The notes beneath the pieces were generated by a model, which worked only from the letters and a program-made list of their open reading frames with translations, had not been told where the DNA came from and did no database searches. A stretch of 64,000 nt of DNA from Protula sp. h YS-2021 (taxonomy: Eukaryota; Annelida; Polychaeta; Sabellida; Serpulidae): positions 19,774,199 to 19,838,198 of the forward strand of contig OX457031.1 of the NCBI GenBank assembly GCA_949752745.1, read 5' to 3'. The first letter of the stretch is position 1. The number at the start of each line of letters is the position of its first letter. The translations under genes were made by a program, and so were the position numbers. Below, one piece after another: positions 12,831 to 30,710 of this stretch.

Positions 12831-15754
12831 AAACCAAGTCATATCGTACAAGCCCTGGATTCATATTCATAGGATCCTGCCAGTTTTAGACAAGCTGCTA
12901 AAGTAGTACTGCGAGCGTTAAATCGCATTTTTCCTACAAAGTAACATCTCCCCACGGGCTGATGAAGGTCTAGGCTGGGGTTGAATATGCTTCTACATGG
13001 AAAGTTTGCAAAAATCAGTTTTACTAAATCTGCAAGAAACAGCACAGTCTAACAATATACTGTGCTTGTGTATAGTTGTAGTCTATGGAACACTCCTGTT
13101 TTGCAGATTTTAGCCTTTTTCTGAATACTTTTAATTTTATACAGTGCATTTTTTTGTACTTTTTGTAGTTACTGTGTGACCCAGTAAAGTTACTAAAGTC
13201 TTCATGCTCTAGTTCCGTCTCCATGGCCAGCTATCAGTTCCAACTATGAACCCCCCCCTTCTCTCAGTAAAAATGCACGCTAGAGTTAAGCATCTTCCAA
13301 CACCCCATCTCCCATGAAACAAAACCATAATCTTTAACATAGAGGACAAAATGGATGGCATTTTGCTTTGTTGGAGAGGCTGGCTAAAAGGTGGTTTTAA
13401 CAGAGCTAACAGTTTTTTGTGGAAGGGTGTGAACCTACGCCCGTGTTTCACCATCGGGGAGGACATAGAGATGTTTTCTGATCACATCACAGTAACTATA
13501 GTCTACAATGCGTTTCTGAGGATTGCATACACAATGCGTGAGACATAACTCTGCAACAACGCCACTTTTCCATTTGCCTGTGTTTTGGCATTATCAAAAT
13601 ATGAATTTTCATGAGCTGTTTCAACGTACTATAAGACTCATTTTCATAGGAATCTCCTTTTTAGGTGTGTGTTTGGTGTGTTTGTTTTTAGCAGCAGAAG
13701 GTTATCTGCAGATTGATTTGCTACACTTTTAGTGTAACTGAAACAATGGTAATTTAACTGAAACGTGCAATTTAGCGCGCACGGTAGTACATAGCCAAAT
13801 TGTGCTAGCTGGTACAACTACTGACATTTATAGCGTTTTATGAAAACTGATTGATAAAAAACTGAAGGTTATCAGACGAATTTATCCAGGTATAAAAAGT
13901 TTTTGCAGTTTCATACAACATTTCTAAATGAAATGATTTCTTTTCATATGTGACTGTTATGCCGTCAGCTATAAAAATAAAAGGCCAAGTGCATGAGGAC
14001 GAAAAATTAAGAAAACACTTTATCTCTTCAGTTGCAAAACTGAATAGCTAAAACACATTTCAAATGGCTGACCTATACAAAAGGACTGTCTCCTCTGCAA
14101 ATCAAGTAAAAATTTCTAGGATCACAATTCGTCTCTGAATTTTGTATATACTTTAAAATACAGATCGTTTGATGTTTTAGTACAGGTAAACGCAAGACTG
14201 TTTATTAACATGCTTGCAAATAATTATCTGATTCTGGTATGATATTTTGTTTATTATGTTAAAAATTAATCAATACTATCCCCCTTAATGTCACATAAAT
14301 ACAGTATAACTAACAATAATACACTATTGTACGTCAAATGTTACATAAAATACAGTAGGACCACTTCATAAGACCAGCTCTAAATTAAGATAACTTCCCA
14401 AGACCGGTGATGTGTGAAACAAAAGTGCCTCACCATAGTTTTCTGTGTTAGTGTTATCTTTGGAGCAAGTTTGTTTGCACAATGTTATTCTGAGATTGGG
14501 AATTAGAGAATGAGGTGAAAAAGGAAAGGGAAGCTCTAACTCTGTTCTACTTTGATATTGCGAAAAGACCTGAATCACATGAACTGACACCAAATTCGTA
14601 AAGACAAAAGTGCAACATTTGGTAGTTCTTTTTTTAAGTTGACAAATATTATTCGGCCATTCAGTATTATATTTCTTTAAAAACTGTCCGTATAATCACA
14701 TCGAAGAAAATATCCAAGGAAATAAACTATTTCTTATAGCAAACAGGAATTGAGTGAAAAGTACAATTATTGTTCTTCAGACATAAAAAGATAGAATAGT
14801 CAAGTATGCACCAATCCCTTAAATTGCGCAAAAAGTTAGATCAGTTAGATTGTGAGAAAGGATGAAAAACTAACAACTTTTTAATGCGCTTGAATTTGTA
14901 GCCGTTACATATAACTCCATAGACAATTACAAATGTCAACAAGGTTTATTGTTAGCGGGACAGTTAACAGTACCTTATGGGAGCATGGAGACGTTTAGTC
15001 ATTCCGGCAGGAGTTTCACGTGTCGTGCAGACAAAACGTCGAAGTTTATTTCTGTGGGGAGTTTTGCCTGCACCTAACACTAGCCCGTTGTCATTTGTGC
15101 TCATGTTAAGACCGCACTCATGAGAGGTAAAAAAGACCACTTTCTTGGTAAAAAGCCCCTACCCCATAATAAAACCCCCCAATAAACCCGAGAAAAAGCC
15201 TTCTGTATTAAGCTTTCTATATATGTCCCACGGAAGGAAGTGATGTGTTGATGATTGAAAATTTAAGACCTAAGAAAACATGCTCTAGTCGCGTGAGGCC
15301 TAGTTAATTGCCACTAGACTGTGAAGTATAATTCAGCAGTTGGATATTTTGATACGTTATTGTAATTGGGTTATGATCCCATTGTTAGCTAGTTGTTAAT
15401 CGAATGCAATCGACACAAACTTGTTAGAAAATGAAAAATATGTGATTAAGAAGCATCTAAAGAAGACGTAAGGGGCGGGGCAGCGGATTTTTTACCAGGC
15501 ACGCAAAACTGGAGAGCTTTTCACCCCGGGGATTGGGGCTTTTTACCTTTTACCCGAAATTAAGTTCTTCGTTGATTGTACCCGATGGTGGCCGGTGTTC
15601 AGAAGATCTACTGTATATACTATTTTTGGGGATACACCTAGCCTCTTCAAAAGTACTATGCGTTTATAATTCTGTATACTTGTGTTGTGAGGTAAAACTT
15701 ATAACACTAACAATAAAATCGTAATTTTATGTTCAAGAGTAAAATTCCACATTC
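12831..15754. other. AT-rich spacer, no supported gene
   Basis: Overlapping frames of 65-85 codons on both strands lie at 13024-13548, and frames of 63-75 codons at 13523-13732, 14366-14593 and 15533-15724. None has a recognisable motif. The segment near 14350-14410 (aggaccacttcataagacc) resembles the decayed repeat-like sequence at 19920-20050. No structural RNA is evident. Confidence 0.45.
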
Positions 15755-15910
15755 GTGTCCATCCACACTCGTGTTCCTCCATACTCGTTTTCCTCCATAC
15801 TTGTGTTCCTCCATACTCGTGTTTCTCCATACTGGTGTTCCTCCATAATCGTGTTCCTTCATACTTGTGTTTCTCCATACTCGTGTTCCTCCATACTTGT
15901 GTTCCTTCCT
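15755..15910. repeat. 16-bp minisatellite
   Basis: About nine to ten copies of ttcctccatactcgtg with point variants (cttgtg, ctggtg, aatcgtg). As 16 is not a multiple of three, the frames reading through it cycle with a 48-bp period. These overlapping ORFs on both strands are not genes. Confidence 0.9.
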
Positions 15911-16770
15911 TCTATGCACGTGTTTTAAGATATGTTGTCGACTCATCTCTGCCCTTGATTTTATCCATTATTGTTTACATTTTTGTATTTCTTTTCAAAA
16001 GATGTGCATGTTATGGGCCTGTTTATTTGTATACACATTGAAATTCGTCCTTGAGTATTCTGTAAAACTACCTATCATACATACATGTAAAACACCACAA
16101 AAGATTTGCATTTTTTTTAATTTTCGAAATAATATTGAGAAAGTATATTTAAGATACAGAGCTATTTGTAAAGTATAATGTCTTACTATTACAGTCACTT
16201 CTTGTTTTCAAGAATGTTATTTAATGAAAAGGAAATATTGTAGATGTTAATTAAGTTGCTGATATTAACAATTAAATAACTGTTGTCTTAAATAAATTTA
16301 TCGATCAATCAGTACATTTAAAATTTATCTTTCATAAAGACAATGATAAAACCAATTTCATTTTCACATCTCAAAATGAATTAAAGGTACACTGTGTGTC
16401 ATTTAGTACGAAATTGATTAGTACGAATTATCGGTTAGTACGATGTAAAACGGCGGGGACTGATTATCTTTTCCATTGATTCCTATACAAAATTCGTCTT
16501 ATCCGAAAATGGCTCAGTGCGCAGTGATTTTAATCACGAAAAAAATTGTAGAAAAAAAATTATATTCAAAATTCGGGAGTAAAACATAGATTACTCTAGT
16601 TCGTATGCCATTTACTAATTTTGTTGGACACTATAATGTCTTCTGAATTTTGTAAGTTTTATGCATGTACATGAGGTAAACCTACTCGCTAATAACAATT
16701 GCAATTCATACATTGGCGTTTATTAGCTCCGGGCTACTTTATGTATCCCATAATGAATGTGGAAATAAAA
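15911..16770. other. AT-rich spacer, no gene seen
   Basis: Frames extending from the 16-bp repeat (up to 103 codons) run into ordinary AT-rich sequence and show no domain. The short motif ttagtacgaa recurs around 16405-16440. Confidence 0.45.
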
Positions 16771-17621
16771 CCGGTGTAACAGGCTATCTTGCCCCCCCCC
16801 CCTCCTGTACAGCTTCCCCCGGGGGGGGGGGAAGCTAGACTAGGCTATCTTCCCCCCTCTGGGATATTTTGCCCCCTCCATAAAAAACCGAATAAATGAA
16901 ACAAATACTTAACTGCAACAGAACTTTTAATGGTAAATGATCTCTATAGAGTACAATTTCTTCTGTGCTTGAAAATTATCAAGTTTTTGCGTAATTCAAC
17001 AGTTATTTACACAATTCACTGCAGTTCACTGCGCTTTTGGTGCAACCAGGTCAATGCCGATTTATTTTCAGTTATTTTTGTTTATTTTCATTCACTACTT
17101 CTTTTCAATATTTCCTCTGCTGATCAAGTAATTAATTTACAATCAAAATAAAAAAATGAAATGCTCATACCCTTTTGCATACCCTTTTAAGTTTCTCAAT
17201 TCGGAGTAAACTTTTACTGCAAAATCCATTTCCCTGAGATTGTTTGTACTGTTATGCATTATTGTCGAATACAATTGATCAATCAAAATGGATTATAAAA
17301 AGAGATGTGGCTTTATTGCAGTCAACTCTAAATCCCCCGATAACTGTGCGGGGAGGGGGGGGGGGCAAAATATCCCAGGTAGGGGGAAGCTGAACAGGGG
17401 GCAGAATATCCCAGTAGGGGGCAAGATAGCCTAGTCTAGCTTAAAATACAACAACAAAAATTTACTTTAGGGGGGGGCAAAATATCCCAGGTGGGGGGGG
17501 AGCTGAACAGGGGGCAAAATATCCCAGAGGGGGGGGGCAAGATAGCTAATTTCGCCCCCTGTATAGCTTCCCCCCCTGGGGGGGGAAGCTATACAGGGGG
17601 CAAGATATACTGTTACACCGG
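16771..17621. mobile_element. Ginger1-like non-autonomous transposon, copy 2
   Basis: Perfect CCGG flanks (16771-16774 and 17618-17621). The inverted ends are TGTAACAGGCTATCTTGCC on the left and TGTAACAGTATATCTTGCC on the right strand. The interior 16880-17330 is nearly identical to 30960-31420 of copy 3, which defines a second subfamily. The right side carries an extra internal duplication of the poly-G modules: gggcaaaatatcccagg occurs at 17363, 17476 and 17512. Two complete subterminal blocks are therefore stacked there. The shared 65-75 codon frame at 16930 and 31010 is conserved only because the copies are nearly identical. Confidence 0.85.
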
Positions 17622-17837
17622 TCTTCAGTTTCGGTTGATACATCGGTGTTTAGCAGTCCTGGGTTACTCGTGTCGCATAATGAATGGAGCAAAGAAACTA
17701 GCTTCAATTGCAATTCAAAATTTGATAGACTGAAGTAGCATTTCAAACCGTACATAAATATAAAAAGAACAACATTCAAGTTTTAAACCGTTGAAACACA
17801 CTTAGAAGGTACAATAATAGTTACGTTAGAAAAAACG

Positions 17838-18095
17838 TGGGTGAACGGGAGATGTGACATGTAGGTGAACGGGACATGTGACACGTGGGTGAACGGGACA
17901 TGTGACATATGGGTGAACGGGACATGTGACATATGGGTGAACGGGACATGTGACATGTGGGTTAACGAGACATGTGACACGTGGATTAACGGGACATGTG
18001 GCATATGGGTGAACGGGACATGTGACATGTGGGTTAACGGGACATGTGACACGTGGGTTAAGGGGACATGTGACATGTGGGTGAACCGCACATGT
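17838..18095. repeat. 24-bp minisatellite reading as an octapeptide repeat
   Basis: About eleven copies of a 24-bp unit (gggacatgtgacatgtgggt plus gaac) with transitions at a few fixed positions. The period equals eight codons, so both strands stay open: NGTCDxWV units on plus (17865-18212) and a SHVPFTHM-type repeat on minus (17783-18187). The frame has no signal peptide or flanking conserved exon, so I annotate DNA repeat and not protein. Confidence 0.9.
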
Positions 18096-19708
18096 GACAA
18101 AGTCATGAGATGCCCGAGAACACGATTGCCGGTTAGTACGAACAATTTTGTACGGCCGTGTCGACTTCCTCTAACCCGATATACCATATTAGCTTGTGTT
18201 CAGGTTAAATAAAGATATCGCAGAAGATATCTATAAGTCGTTAAGAGATGTTTCTTACTCAAAGTTTGACATCTCTCAGGATGCATCTGTTTATATGTGA
18301 ACATATGTAATTATGTGTGGGTATATCTTATATAGTTTTCACGTCTATTTTGCATTTTAAAACTAGAGAAGAACCCAAATTAGTTCTGCAATATATCTAT
18401 AAATACCTATATATTTCATTCATGCTTTAATATTAGTTAACAAGCAAACATGAAAATTGCTCTGTAGGATTTTTTCTGCATAAAGTTGCATCTGTAAAAG
18501 AATGATAGATACATCTACTTCTATTTTCATATCAAGATGATATGTATTTTTCTCCAGAAATCGAGATATCTATGATTCATTTACTCATACCTCCCATTTA
18601 ATTCAGCGATTTCAGCTTTATTTAGTGATATTTAGTGATATTTTCAAGCTATTCAGATTTTCTACTAATTTGAAAACATGTCTCCTTTGGTTAATTATCC
18701 AGCTGAATTAGGGGATATCTGTAAGTAAAATGAGGCCTGTCTTGTCACTGACATACAGCTTTCGAATTTCATTAAAAACATTTAAGATATCTTTTTATAT
18801 GCTGATATCTCTAATTCCAAAGGAGATTTCAATAATATTTGTTAACATATTTAAATTATGCAACGACTCTTTTTGAATAAGACATATAATTAAGAAGAGG
18901 AATCTTTAAATATTTAGAAATTTAGAAACATCTCATTTTAAAACATTCATGATCTAGTTTTTTTTGTAAAATATGTTTCTAATTATCCAGAGATATTTTC
19001 AGTAAAATTTGAAAGTGCACAAAGAGAAGATGGTGGTCAGGATAGAGTAGATACAAGTGCCCTTTATATAAACGAACATTAATATGAAGACACACCGGCT
19101 AGTGGTGAAAATACAAAACTGAGAGAATGGCGAGGCGACACTAAGTAGAGCACGTGGCCTTGCTGAATGATGGAGAATGCAGGTCTTGAACTGCTAAGAG
19201 CCGAGTAATTGTACCACCCCCACCCGATCCTACCCCCCTACCCCATCGCTATTCTCAACATAGACAATGCTCGTTTTTGTCACTGTGTACTTTTCTGCTC
19301 CTCAGAAACAGGTAGAAAATAAAGATGTAGTTTTAGCAGCATGGTGGCAGCGATAAAAGCGTTTGTTCCTTCAGTGGGGGGTCATTTCAAAAGCCCTAAC
19401 CCACTGGAAAGTTCCCCTGCCATCGGTTCTGTTGGGAATTGTCAGTCATTTTGACTGCAGACTAGTAGAGTGGACATTTCTCAGAGTGTAACCTTTAGCT
19501 AGTGAATTGTCAGGTACGTTGTGCAAACTTATCCTCACAGTGTCCGTAACATAATGCAAGCCGTATCGTCACATTGTCCGGTACGTTGTGCACACCGTAT
19601 CGTCACATTTGCGCACTTTCTTTGCTCCAATTAAATTATTCAGAACAGAGTTCTGTGCTACTCAAATACTGGTACATTTTCCTGAAATATTTATTGTTTG
19701 GTTTTGCT

Positions 19709-19741
<33 letters not shown>

Positions 19742-21832
19742 AATCAGTGATTTTAGCTTCGCGCACAGTGTTTTTTGACTACAAAAGAATACTAAGGATT
19801 GAAAGGGAAAAGTATTTATCCGTAGTAGCCATTGGATAACTAGTTGATATCCATTCTGTTTTAGAACTGATTGATAGATCAATTGAAATAACGAACTGGT
19901 ACCTACAACTATGTCCGAAAAATGTCGGGTGTCCGGAATAAGAGGTGTCCAAATTCTCCGGGTTCTTACTTTAAGTCACCAATGGAAACTTAAAAGCGGA
20001 TAGAATATTTTGTCCAGATTAGAGAATGTTCATATTATACAGGTTTTACTGTACTTTAATAGTCTTATATGCACAGTTTAGAAAACAGAAAGAATTTTGT
20101 TGTTGTAAACCTTTTGTTGAAATGTGATACGTTTGTTGAAATGGTCCCTCCACTGGAAGCTGTGAGCTTGAATCACCAAAGTAAAAGGCTTGAAATTCTA
20201 ATTGTGGGTAATTTTCGTGGAGGGGTGTTGATGTGACTTCTTGACACCTTTTTTCGAACAATACCCAATTATCGCTCACTCCTCGAGGAGCTACTTTAGA
20301 ACGGCCGCTCCAATGACTCAAGGGATAATTGCAGGTGCTCTATTAAATCTTACCATAAATCATATTTCACACCGGGATGTCATGCAGGACAGTGCGTCAC
20401 TTAAAATCACCCTCAAACATTTCAGTCCTCATCGCTAAAATCAGTGTCTTACCCAGGGGAATGCTCATGAAAACGCTTATAGCGTTTCCTTTTTCTTTTT
20501 GTTTTTCTTTTCACAAAAATACACAAATAATTCCACAGAAATTACTTATATTTATTTATTTTTTTCCCTAATAGCAACAACATGTATGAAAAATATTTGC
20601 GTTTTCAAAATATTCTAATACTAAGAATAAACATTACTCGAACACACATCCCGCAGTGAATGAAAATAACAAAATTATTTACATTTGAAATGAAATTTTT
20701 GTTAGAATGCTTAAAGCACATATTTGTATAACACAGATATGACAGAAGCAATTATTACAAAATTGACACGAGGCAATTATTAAGCTAGTGGTGCTATGTC
20801 TGCCGACATTTTTTAAAGCTTTGCAGTCAACCGGTGCAAAATGCAGTCCGCACATTAGAAGTGTATTCCCAAATCGCTTATTACCAAAAAATAAAAATAT
20901 AGAAATAAACTAGAGCGGATTACTGACACGTTAAAAAATAAACCATTTGGATACTCATCTTTTTACTGGAATTTAGCTCTAAATACTGTCCTTTGTTGTG
21001 AACACTGATTCTGAGAATATTCATTTTTGTTCATCTATAAAGGCTACCAGCAAGAAACGTGCAGCAAACCTTGCATGGCTTTCTTTTTTCACCTTAAGGT
21101 ATTACTTCTTTTTTCTTATCTCAAAATAAATTTAACGATAAAATATACAATTACCCGGCGTATTTAAGCTCCGTAATGGGCCTTAATGCCTTCAGTATGC
21201 CCAAGAAAGAAGTTTTTTCTTTATCAGGGACAAAAAATTCCCAAAACATTGGCCCTCTGGGGATATTTGCAGCCCTGCCTCTTAACGCTTCGGGTGATGT
21301 CGTTGTTCAAGACCCTTGTTTGGAGCTCTCATACCTAAAATCCGGTATGTAAAATTTCTTTCTAATCTAACACAAATATTTATTAAAATTGAATTTTTAT
21401 GAAGTAATTACTGAGACAACTATTTTTCAAATTTTACAAAAAAAATGTTATTTCAATTAATTCATGAATGTGCCATAGAGCACATTACTACCATAGGGCT
21501 TTTCTGTACTTGTGTGAGGAATCTCCGCAGAATATATCAATATGGTTACCACATGACACATATATTCATCATATTTAAAAATATTTCATATGGTCAAATT
21601 AAAGTATGTTTCCCACAGGAATAAGATATATTAGCATGAAATAGCAAAATTTATTGGTATCAAACATCCGGTAATTATCTGTCACTCGTGTGTTTACCAT
21701 GTGCTGAAATTAAGTTTGCACGGTAACAATATGAGCACCATAAGGTGAACATGTGGCTACCATATATTTCTAATATGTATAATCAAATATATGGTTAAGG
21801 CCTTCAACATATATATTTAACTATGTATGTCG
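18096..21832. other. AT-rich spacer with poly-T tract
   Basis: Between 18200 and 18900 AGATATCT-like motifs recur. There is a T-run of about 30 at 19711-19740. The 91-codon minus frame 20046-20321 is unrecognised and lies beside repeat-like sequence at 19920-20050. From 21480 several accatatgg-type palindromes lead into the foldback that follows. No gene supported. Confidence 0.45.
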
Positions 21833-22030
<198 letters not shown>

Positions 22031-24838
22031 ATATATATATATATATATACCAGGCTATCAATACAATAGATAACTCCCCTTTTTCAGGCCATCTGTTACA
22101 AGCGTGTGTAAGGTCCATCAACAATACAAAGTCTGGTATTTTCATGCTAACAATGGAAAGCTTGGCTATAGTCATGGTAACAGACAAAATGTCGAACATT
22201 TCAGGATTTGCCAAACCAACTTGAGAAACTGTAGTGTATTTTGAATTTACAACATAGCTTTTGAACGTTAAAGTGTTGATCTTTTGCATTACATCCCTAT
22301 ATCGCTTTCTCTGGAGCTGAAGTTAGTCCTTAGTTTTATATCTAATAAGATTTTGACGTTTTAAGGTTATACATTTAGGTATAATGATTCTTGTCAAGTG
22401 AAATATGAAACCAGTAGTATGAAGCTATGGTGTGTACATAAACAAAAATGTCAATTGTCTCCGTGTAATTCAGATCTTAATATTAATTTCTTTTGCGAAT
22501 ATATTCTTTGTTATACTTAAGAAGAGAAATTATCATTATATCCTTGACAATACACTTATATTTTACTGATTGATAAATAAGATATCAAGTATTTTTAGCC
22601 TCCATTTAAAACGATAACATTTGAATTCTAGTTGAAAGTGAAAAATGAGAATTTTAGAAATATTTGTTCTGATACGAATGATGGATGATAAAGAAATACA
22701 ACGGTGTAATTAAAGTATACGTATCAATATTGTACCACATATTGAAAATACAGTATACGTCTTTGTTTTTCTGTTGACAGCAAATGTAACTATGACATGC
22801 TAATTGCTCGAATGTAGCAGTTATTTATTTCAAGAGATATTAATCACAGTCGTTATCAGTAAGTTATTTGTACAAGAGAAGGCGGAGTAAGTGATGACAT
22901 TCGCTAATTTTAGGTTCAGTATTAATTACCCTGCACTGCTCTTCCTTTTTGACTTCATGTTTAAGCTACACATAAATGCACACACACACATACACACGTA
23001 CGAACATGCACACAAGTATATTATTATTATTACACTTTATATAGAAATTAATCTACGATAACCTCAAACGCATAACACAAAGGGATTAAATTAGGATGCA
23101 CTGCTTACCATAAAATAAGTGCAAATTAAGAAAGAGCATTAACTAGAATAATGTAAGTTCAGACTAAAATAAAGCTTTAACCCTCTAAAAACTAATAAAG
23201 AATAAAATGGTTTCTGCAAAGAAAATGAAAGAGTGCAGCAGTACTTTGAATAACTTATAAATGATTCACTAAATTTAGACCAGTTAACTGGCGACTGGCA
23301 TGGTCTGGTTAACTAACCACGTATAAGTTAGTGGTTTCTGGTGTGACGTATCTCTTATTCTTGAAATATAAAATATAATGACCATGGCAGTATTTTTTCC
23401 TGTAAAAGTGCCCTGTGTTTGTTGTTATGAGTAGAAGTAAATCCCCAAACTATGGACATGGCAGAAAGAGGTGACGTTTGGATATGAACAGAAGATCCAA
23501 ATGTCGAATTTCACCTATGCATTTTTCTAATTTTGCAGTAGACGTTACTCAGCCGTTACATGGATTGATAGCTATATATAGTTGGCTGTCATCAGCGTGG
23601 AATGGTAAGATACTATTGTGCATGGAACAATCAAAATTTTTTCCTCGATTTTAGTTAATATTTTTAATGCTTTATTCACGGTCGAACAGACAGCTTCGCA
23701 GAGCAAGTTTAGAAAATACAGAAACCTATATGTGGTATAACATGCAGAACCATAATCTTTCAACTCTTTTCAATATCTCTGCTAACCGAATCTAAACAAT
23801 GTCTCTGTCACCTCTCAGTGGAGGCGTAATAGAGGGTGGGTAAGTTCTACATGCTAACTTCATTACCATTTGAACAATTTGTACCACATTATTTTGTATG
23901 ATCTGTATAACCTATTCGTAAACTCGTAGGAATATATCCCCATTGTTTCGATTTTCGCTTTTTTATTATGTTCTACGGTAACATACGAAGTTATAAAACT
24001 ACAAAATAAAATATACATAGCAAAATAATGCTACGAAACACTCGAAAATGCTTTAAATTGTTGTTTGCAGATATACCACCCTATGGTTTAAACTATAGGA
24101 AAAGCATTGATTTTCAAAATTAGTCACTTAACAATTACCAACATAGCAGAACTATTGCACCCGTTTCTAAATTTTTACATACTGTTATTCCCATGCTTGA
24201 AGTAAAATAAGAAATACCTGTTACTTGAAATATCAGTAAACAATAAACGAAAGTGTAAGCACTCCTTCAGGAGCTAGTCCAGGGAAACGCTCTAAGATTA
24301 CAGCTTACATATTTTACTGTAATAATTGTTCAGTTTTTAAGATTTTAAACGTAATTACAATTAAATATATTTCCCATGATGTGTTTTTCAACATACTGCT
24401 GTGTCATCGGCACACTTCTACATAGGTAATTAATACGGCGCTATTCGGAATCAGAGAAAGAATGAAGTGATATGATTTATTTCGTAAAATTGTATCTGGT
24501 TTAAGATATGTCAGAAACTCTTATGTCATTTTCTTTAAATTAAGGCGAAATTAGCTAAATTAGCCTGCAACTGTTTGAAGCTTTAAATTTTCAAAAACGG
24601 TTTAATACCAAATGAACTCTTTATTTCACTGGAACAATTATTTTCTGTTTGAAAAATCAACTATCTGTACAGGACGATTTATCGACTGTTTAACGCCGCA
24701 TGAAACTTTGACATTAATCATATACACAAAATTTCCATATTAATTTGTAAATCGTTTGATATAAAACCACATGTTAAGCATACGAAAGAGGCGGCGGAAG
24801 GGGGAGAGGGTGGTGAGGGCTTGTTTGTACAGAGTAGG
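22031..24838. other. AT-rich spacer, no gene seen
   Basis: Includes a short (AT)n immediately after the foldback and a short CA run near 22979. Frames of 63-92 codons are chance-like. Nothing further recognised. Confidence 0.5.
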
Positions 24839-25355
24839 GGTGCCACCACACAACGTTCGAGAACCAGAGGAGTACTTCCACACATTGTGTTTGAGAACCA
24901 GAGTAGGAGTACCAGCGCACATTGTTTGAGAACCAGAGTAGGAGTACCAGCACAAATTGTTTGAGAACCAGAGTAGGAGTACCAGCGCACATTGTTTAAG
25001 AATCAGAGAGGGAGTACCAGCACAAATTGTTTGAAAACCAGAGTAGAAGTACCAGCACAAATTGTTTGAGAATCAAAGTAGTAGTACCTCCACACATTGT
25101 TCCAGAACCAGAGTAGGAGTACCAGCACAAATGGTTTGAGAACCACCCACACATTGTTTGAGAACCACAGAAGGAGTACGAGCACAAATTGCTTGAGAAC
25201 TACCCACACATAGTTTGAGAATCACAGAAGGAGTACCAGCACAAATTGTTTGAGAACCACCCACACATTGTTTGAGAACCACAGAAGGAGTACCAGCACA
25301 AATTATTCGAGAACCAGAGGAGTGCCAGCACACATTGTTTGAGAACCACCACACA
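24839..25355. repeat. 35-bp minisatellite with 22-bp deletion variants
   Basis: The unit is gtttgagaaccagagtagga followed by gtaccagcacaaatt (35 bp). From about 25130 on, short units (gtttgagaaccacccacaca) alternate with full ones, giving a higher-order pattern of one full plus one truncated unit. The three overlapping minus-strand frames (63-111 codons, 24718-25408) arise because 35 is not divisible by three. Confidence 0.92.
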
Positions 25356-27112
25356 GCCAATAATTTACTGATTTTCAAACAGTTATTCAACACAATACTA
25401 ACATACACGGATCCATCCTAACGTTATTACCTCATATTGGCCTAAATAAAGTCACCATGTGTCAAAAAAGAAAAAAGTGTTTTCGATTCATCTTAAACTC
25501 TTTCCAAAACTATAGTGGCCCTATCAGTAGAGTTCTTCATAGTAAAAGACTGCTGCAGAATAGACTTATTTAAGAGGTTGTTCTACTTCTGGGTTTGTCC
25601 AATATCAAGTATTTCACACATAATTTGATGCTTTTGCACAAAGCCGTCGCAATGCCTTTGGCACGTTTAGGGTAGTGTAGTAGCTATATAAACACTCTTT
25701 CTCCCTTACTTTATTTGTATGGAAGTTTGTTTATTACTCACGCAAGTTTTAATTAGAAATTATTCAATTTCTTCTTTCATTCGACAGACAAATTCCAAGG
25801 GCTTTTAAATTCGCATGAAACTGAACTTTAAATTTTGCTTGGGCACCAATGCGTAGCATTGGAAATAATTTTAAAAAAAATCAAATAGTTATGACACATT
25901 TAAGCCTGTTGCAGTTCAAAAATCCAGTTTTATATTCTTGCGTTTAACATTTTCCCAGATAGTTGTAACTTTATTTCAACATAAAGATTAAGCATCAGCA
26001 ATTCCAAATTACTGCCTATGGGAATCACATTATACTTGATTTTTTATGCTTGATTTTTTTTTGTTTTTCATGTTACAGAATAAACACTTGGAAACTGCAG
26101 CAAAACTTCTTCAATAAGCGTAGCTTAAACATTGATTACATCAATACTGAGTTGTGTAAAATAATATGTTGTGCTAACTTATTCAATTGATATCTATATC
26201 ATAAAACATGTTTCAAAATATGCTAGTCAATAAAAATGAGTCATATTTGTTTATGTTAATAAATATGTAAATCGTTATTAAGCAAATTTGGTTCATAAGC
26301 ATAAGGTTCAATAAACACGGTTATCATAATAAGCACAACAAGCACAGTTATCAATAACAAGCATGGTTATCAAAAATAATCCCGGTTATCCCGGTTATCA
26401 AAAGCTTTGTTGTGGGACAAATTACGCAAGGCAAGATCAATTAATTTATTAATCGACCGTAACATAGTTTGTGAAAGTCAATGCATGCGTTTTTGTAATA
26501 GTACAGTATTTTTTCAAATTTGTCTAATGATCTACAATTACGGGCAATATTTTATAAAATTTGCAGATCTTACTGTGCTTAAAGAAGCAGTCACTGTATT
26601 TTATACAAAAATTCACTTACACTGTGGTCATTTCAATTTTGGTCTGCTAATTTTCATGTAAGGTATTCTTGTATTTGTATTATAACGGCATGAATTTGTA
26701 ATATGAATAATTCATATAAAGATATCAGTGTAAGATCAATAATTGGATTTGTGATCTCAATCCAACAGTACCACTTACAACATGCACACATGAATTGCTG
26801 AAATAGAAAATGAATAAGCTGCGAGAACAAAACTTACTTGGTTGAAGTGGTGATTTGAAAAAGTAAATGGATTTAATTAACAAGAGCGTTGGCGAATTTT
26901 GTGACATTAAAGATAATTGCATGACGTCAGTAAACAACACAAAACACTGTTACCGGCAAAAGGCTTAGAATCTGTTGCAAAAAATAGTTAATGTTTTTCG
27001 CATAGTTTTTGTATCATAAAATTTGTTAATATCTAAAATCAAATTAATTAACTACAAATGATAAAATAAATAAATAAATAACAAATTTATTGAATCACTT
27101 AACCAAATAAGT
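25356..27112. other. AT-rich spacer, no gene seen
   Basis: Around 26290-26400 short degenerate repeats of aagcacggttatcaataa occur. The frame 26407-26661 lacks any known domain. Nothing else supported. Confidence 0.45.
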
Positions 27113-27853
<741 letters not shown>

Positions 27854-27909
27854 GGTCAGCTGGCAAAGGTCAGCTGGCAACGGTCAGCTGGCAACGGTCA
27901 GCTGGCAAC
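27854..27909. repeat. Four exact 14-bp repeats
   Basis: Four contiguous copies of ggtcagctggcaac (first copy ending aa). The unit contains the E-box-like palindrome CAGCTG. Nothing shows function. Confidence 0.9.

Positions 27910-30710
<2,801 letters not shown>

Noticed and set aside
16930..17151. Conserved ORF shared by copies 2 and 3
   Set aside because: Conservation reflects near-identical transposon copies; frames differ at the ends and no domain is seen.
17783..18212. 115- and 134-codon ORFs as repeat-protein genes
   Set aside because: Both follow from a 24-bp tandem repeat that keeps both strands open; no flanking domain or signal peptide.
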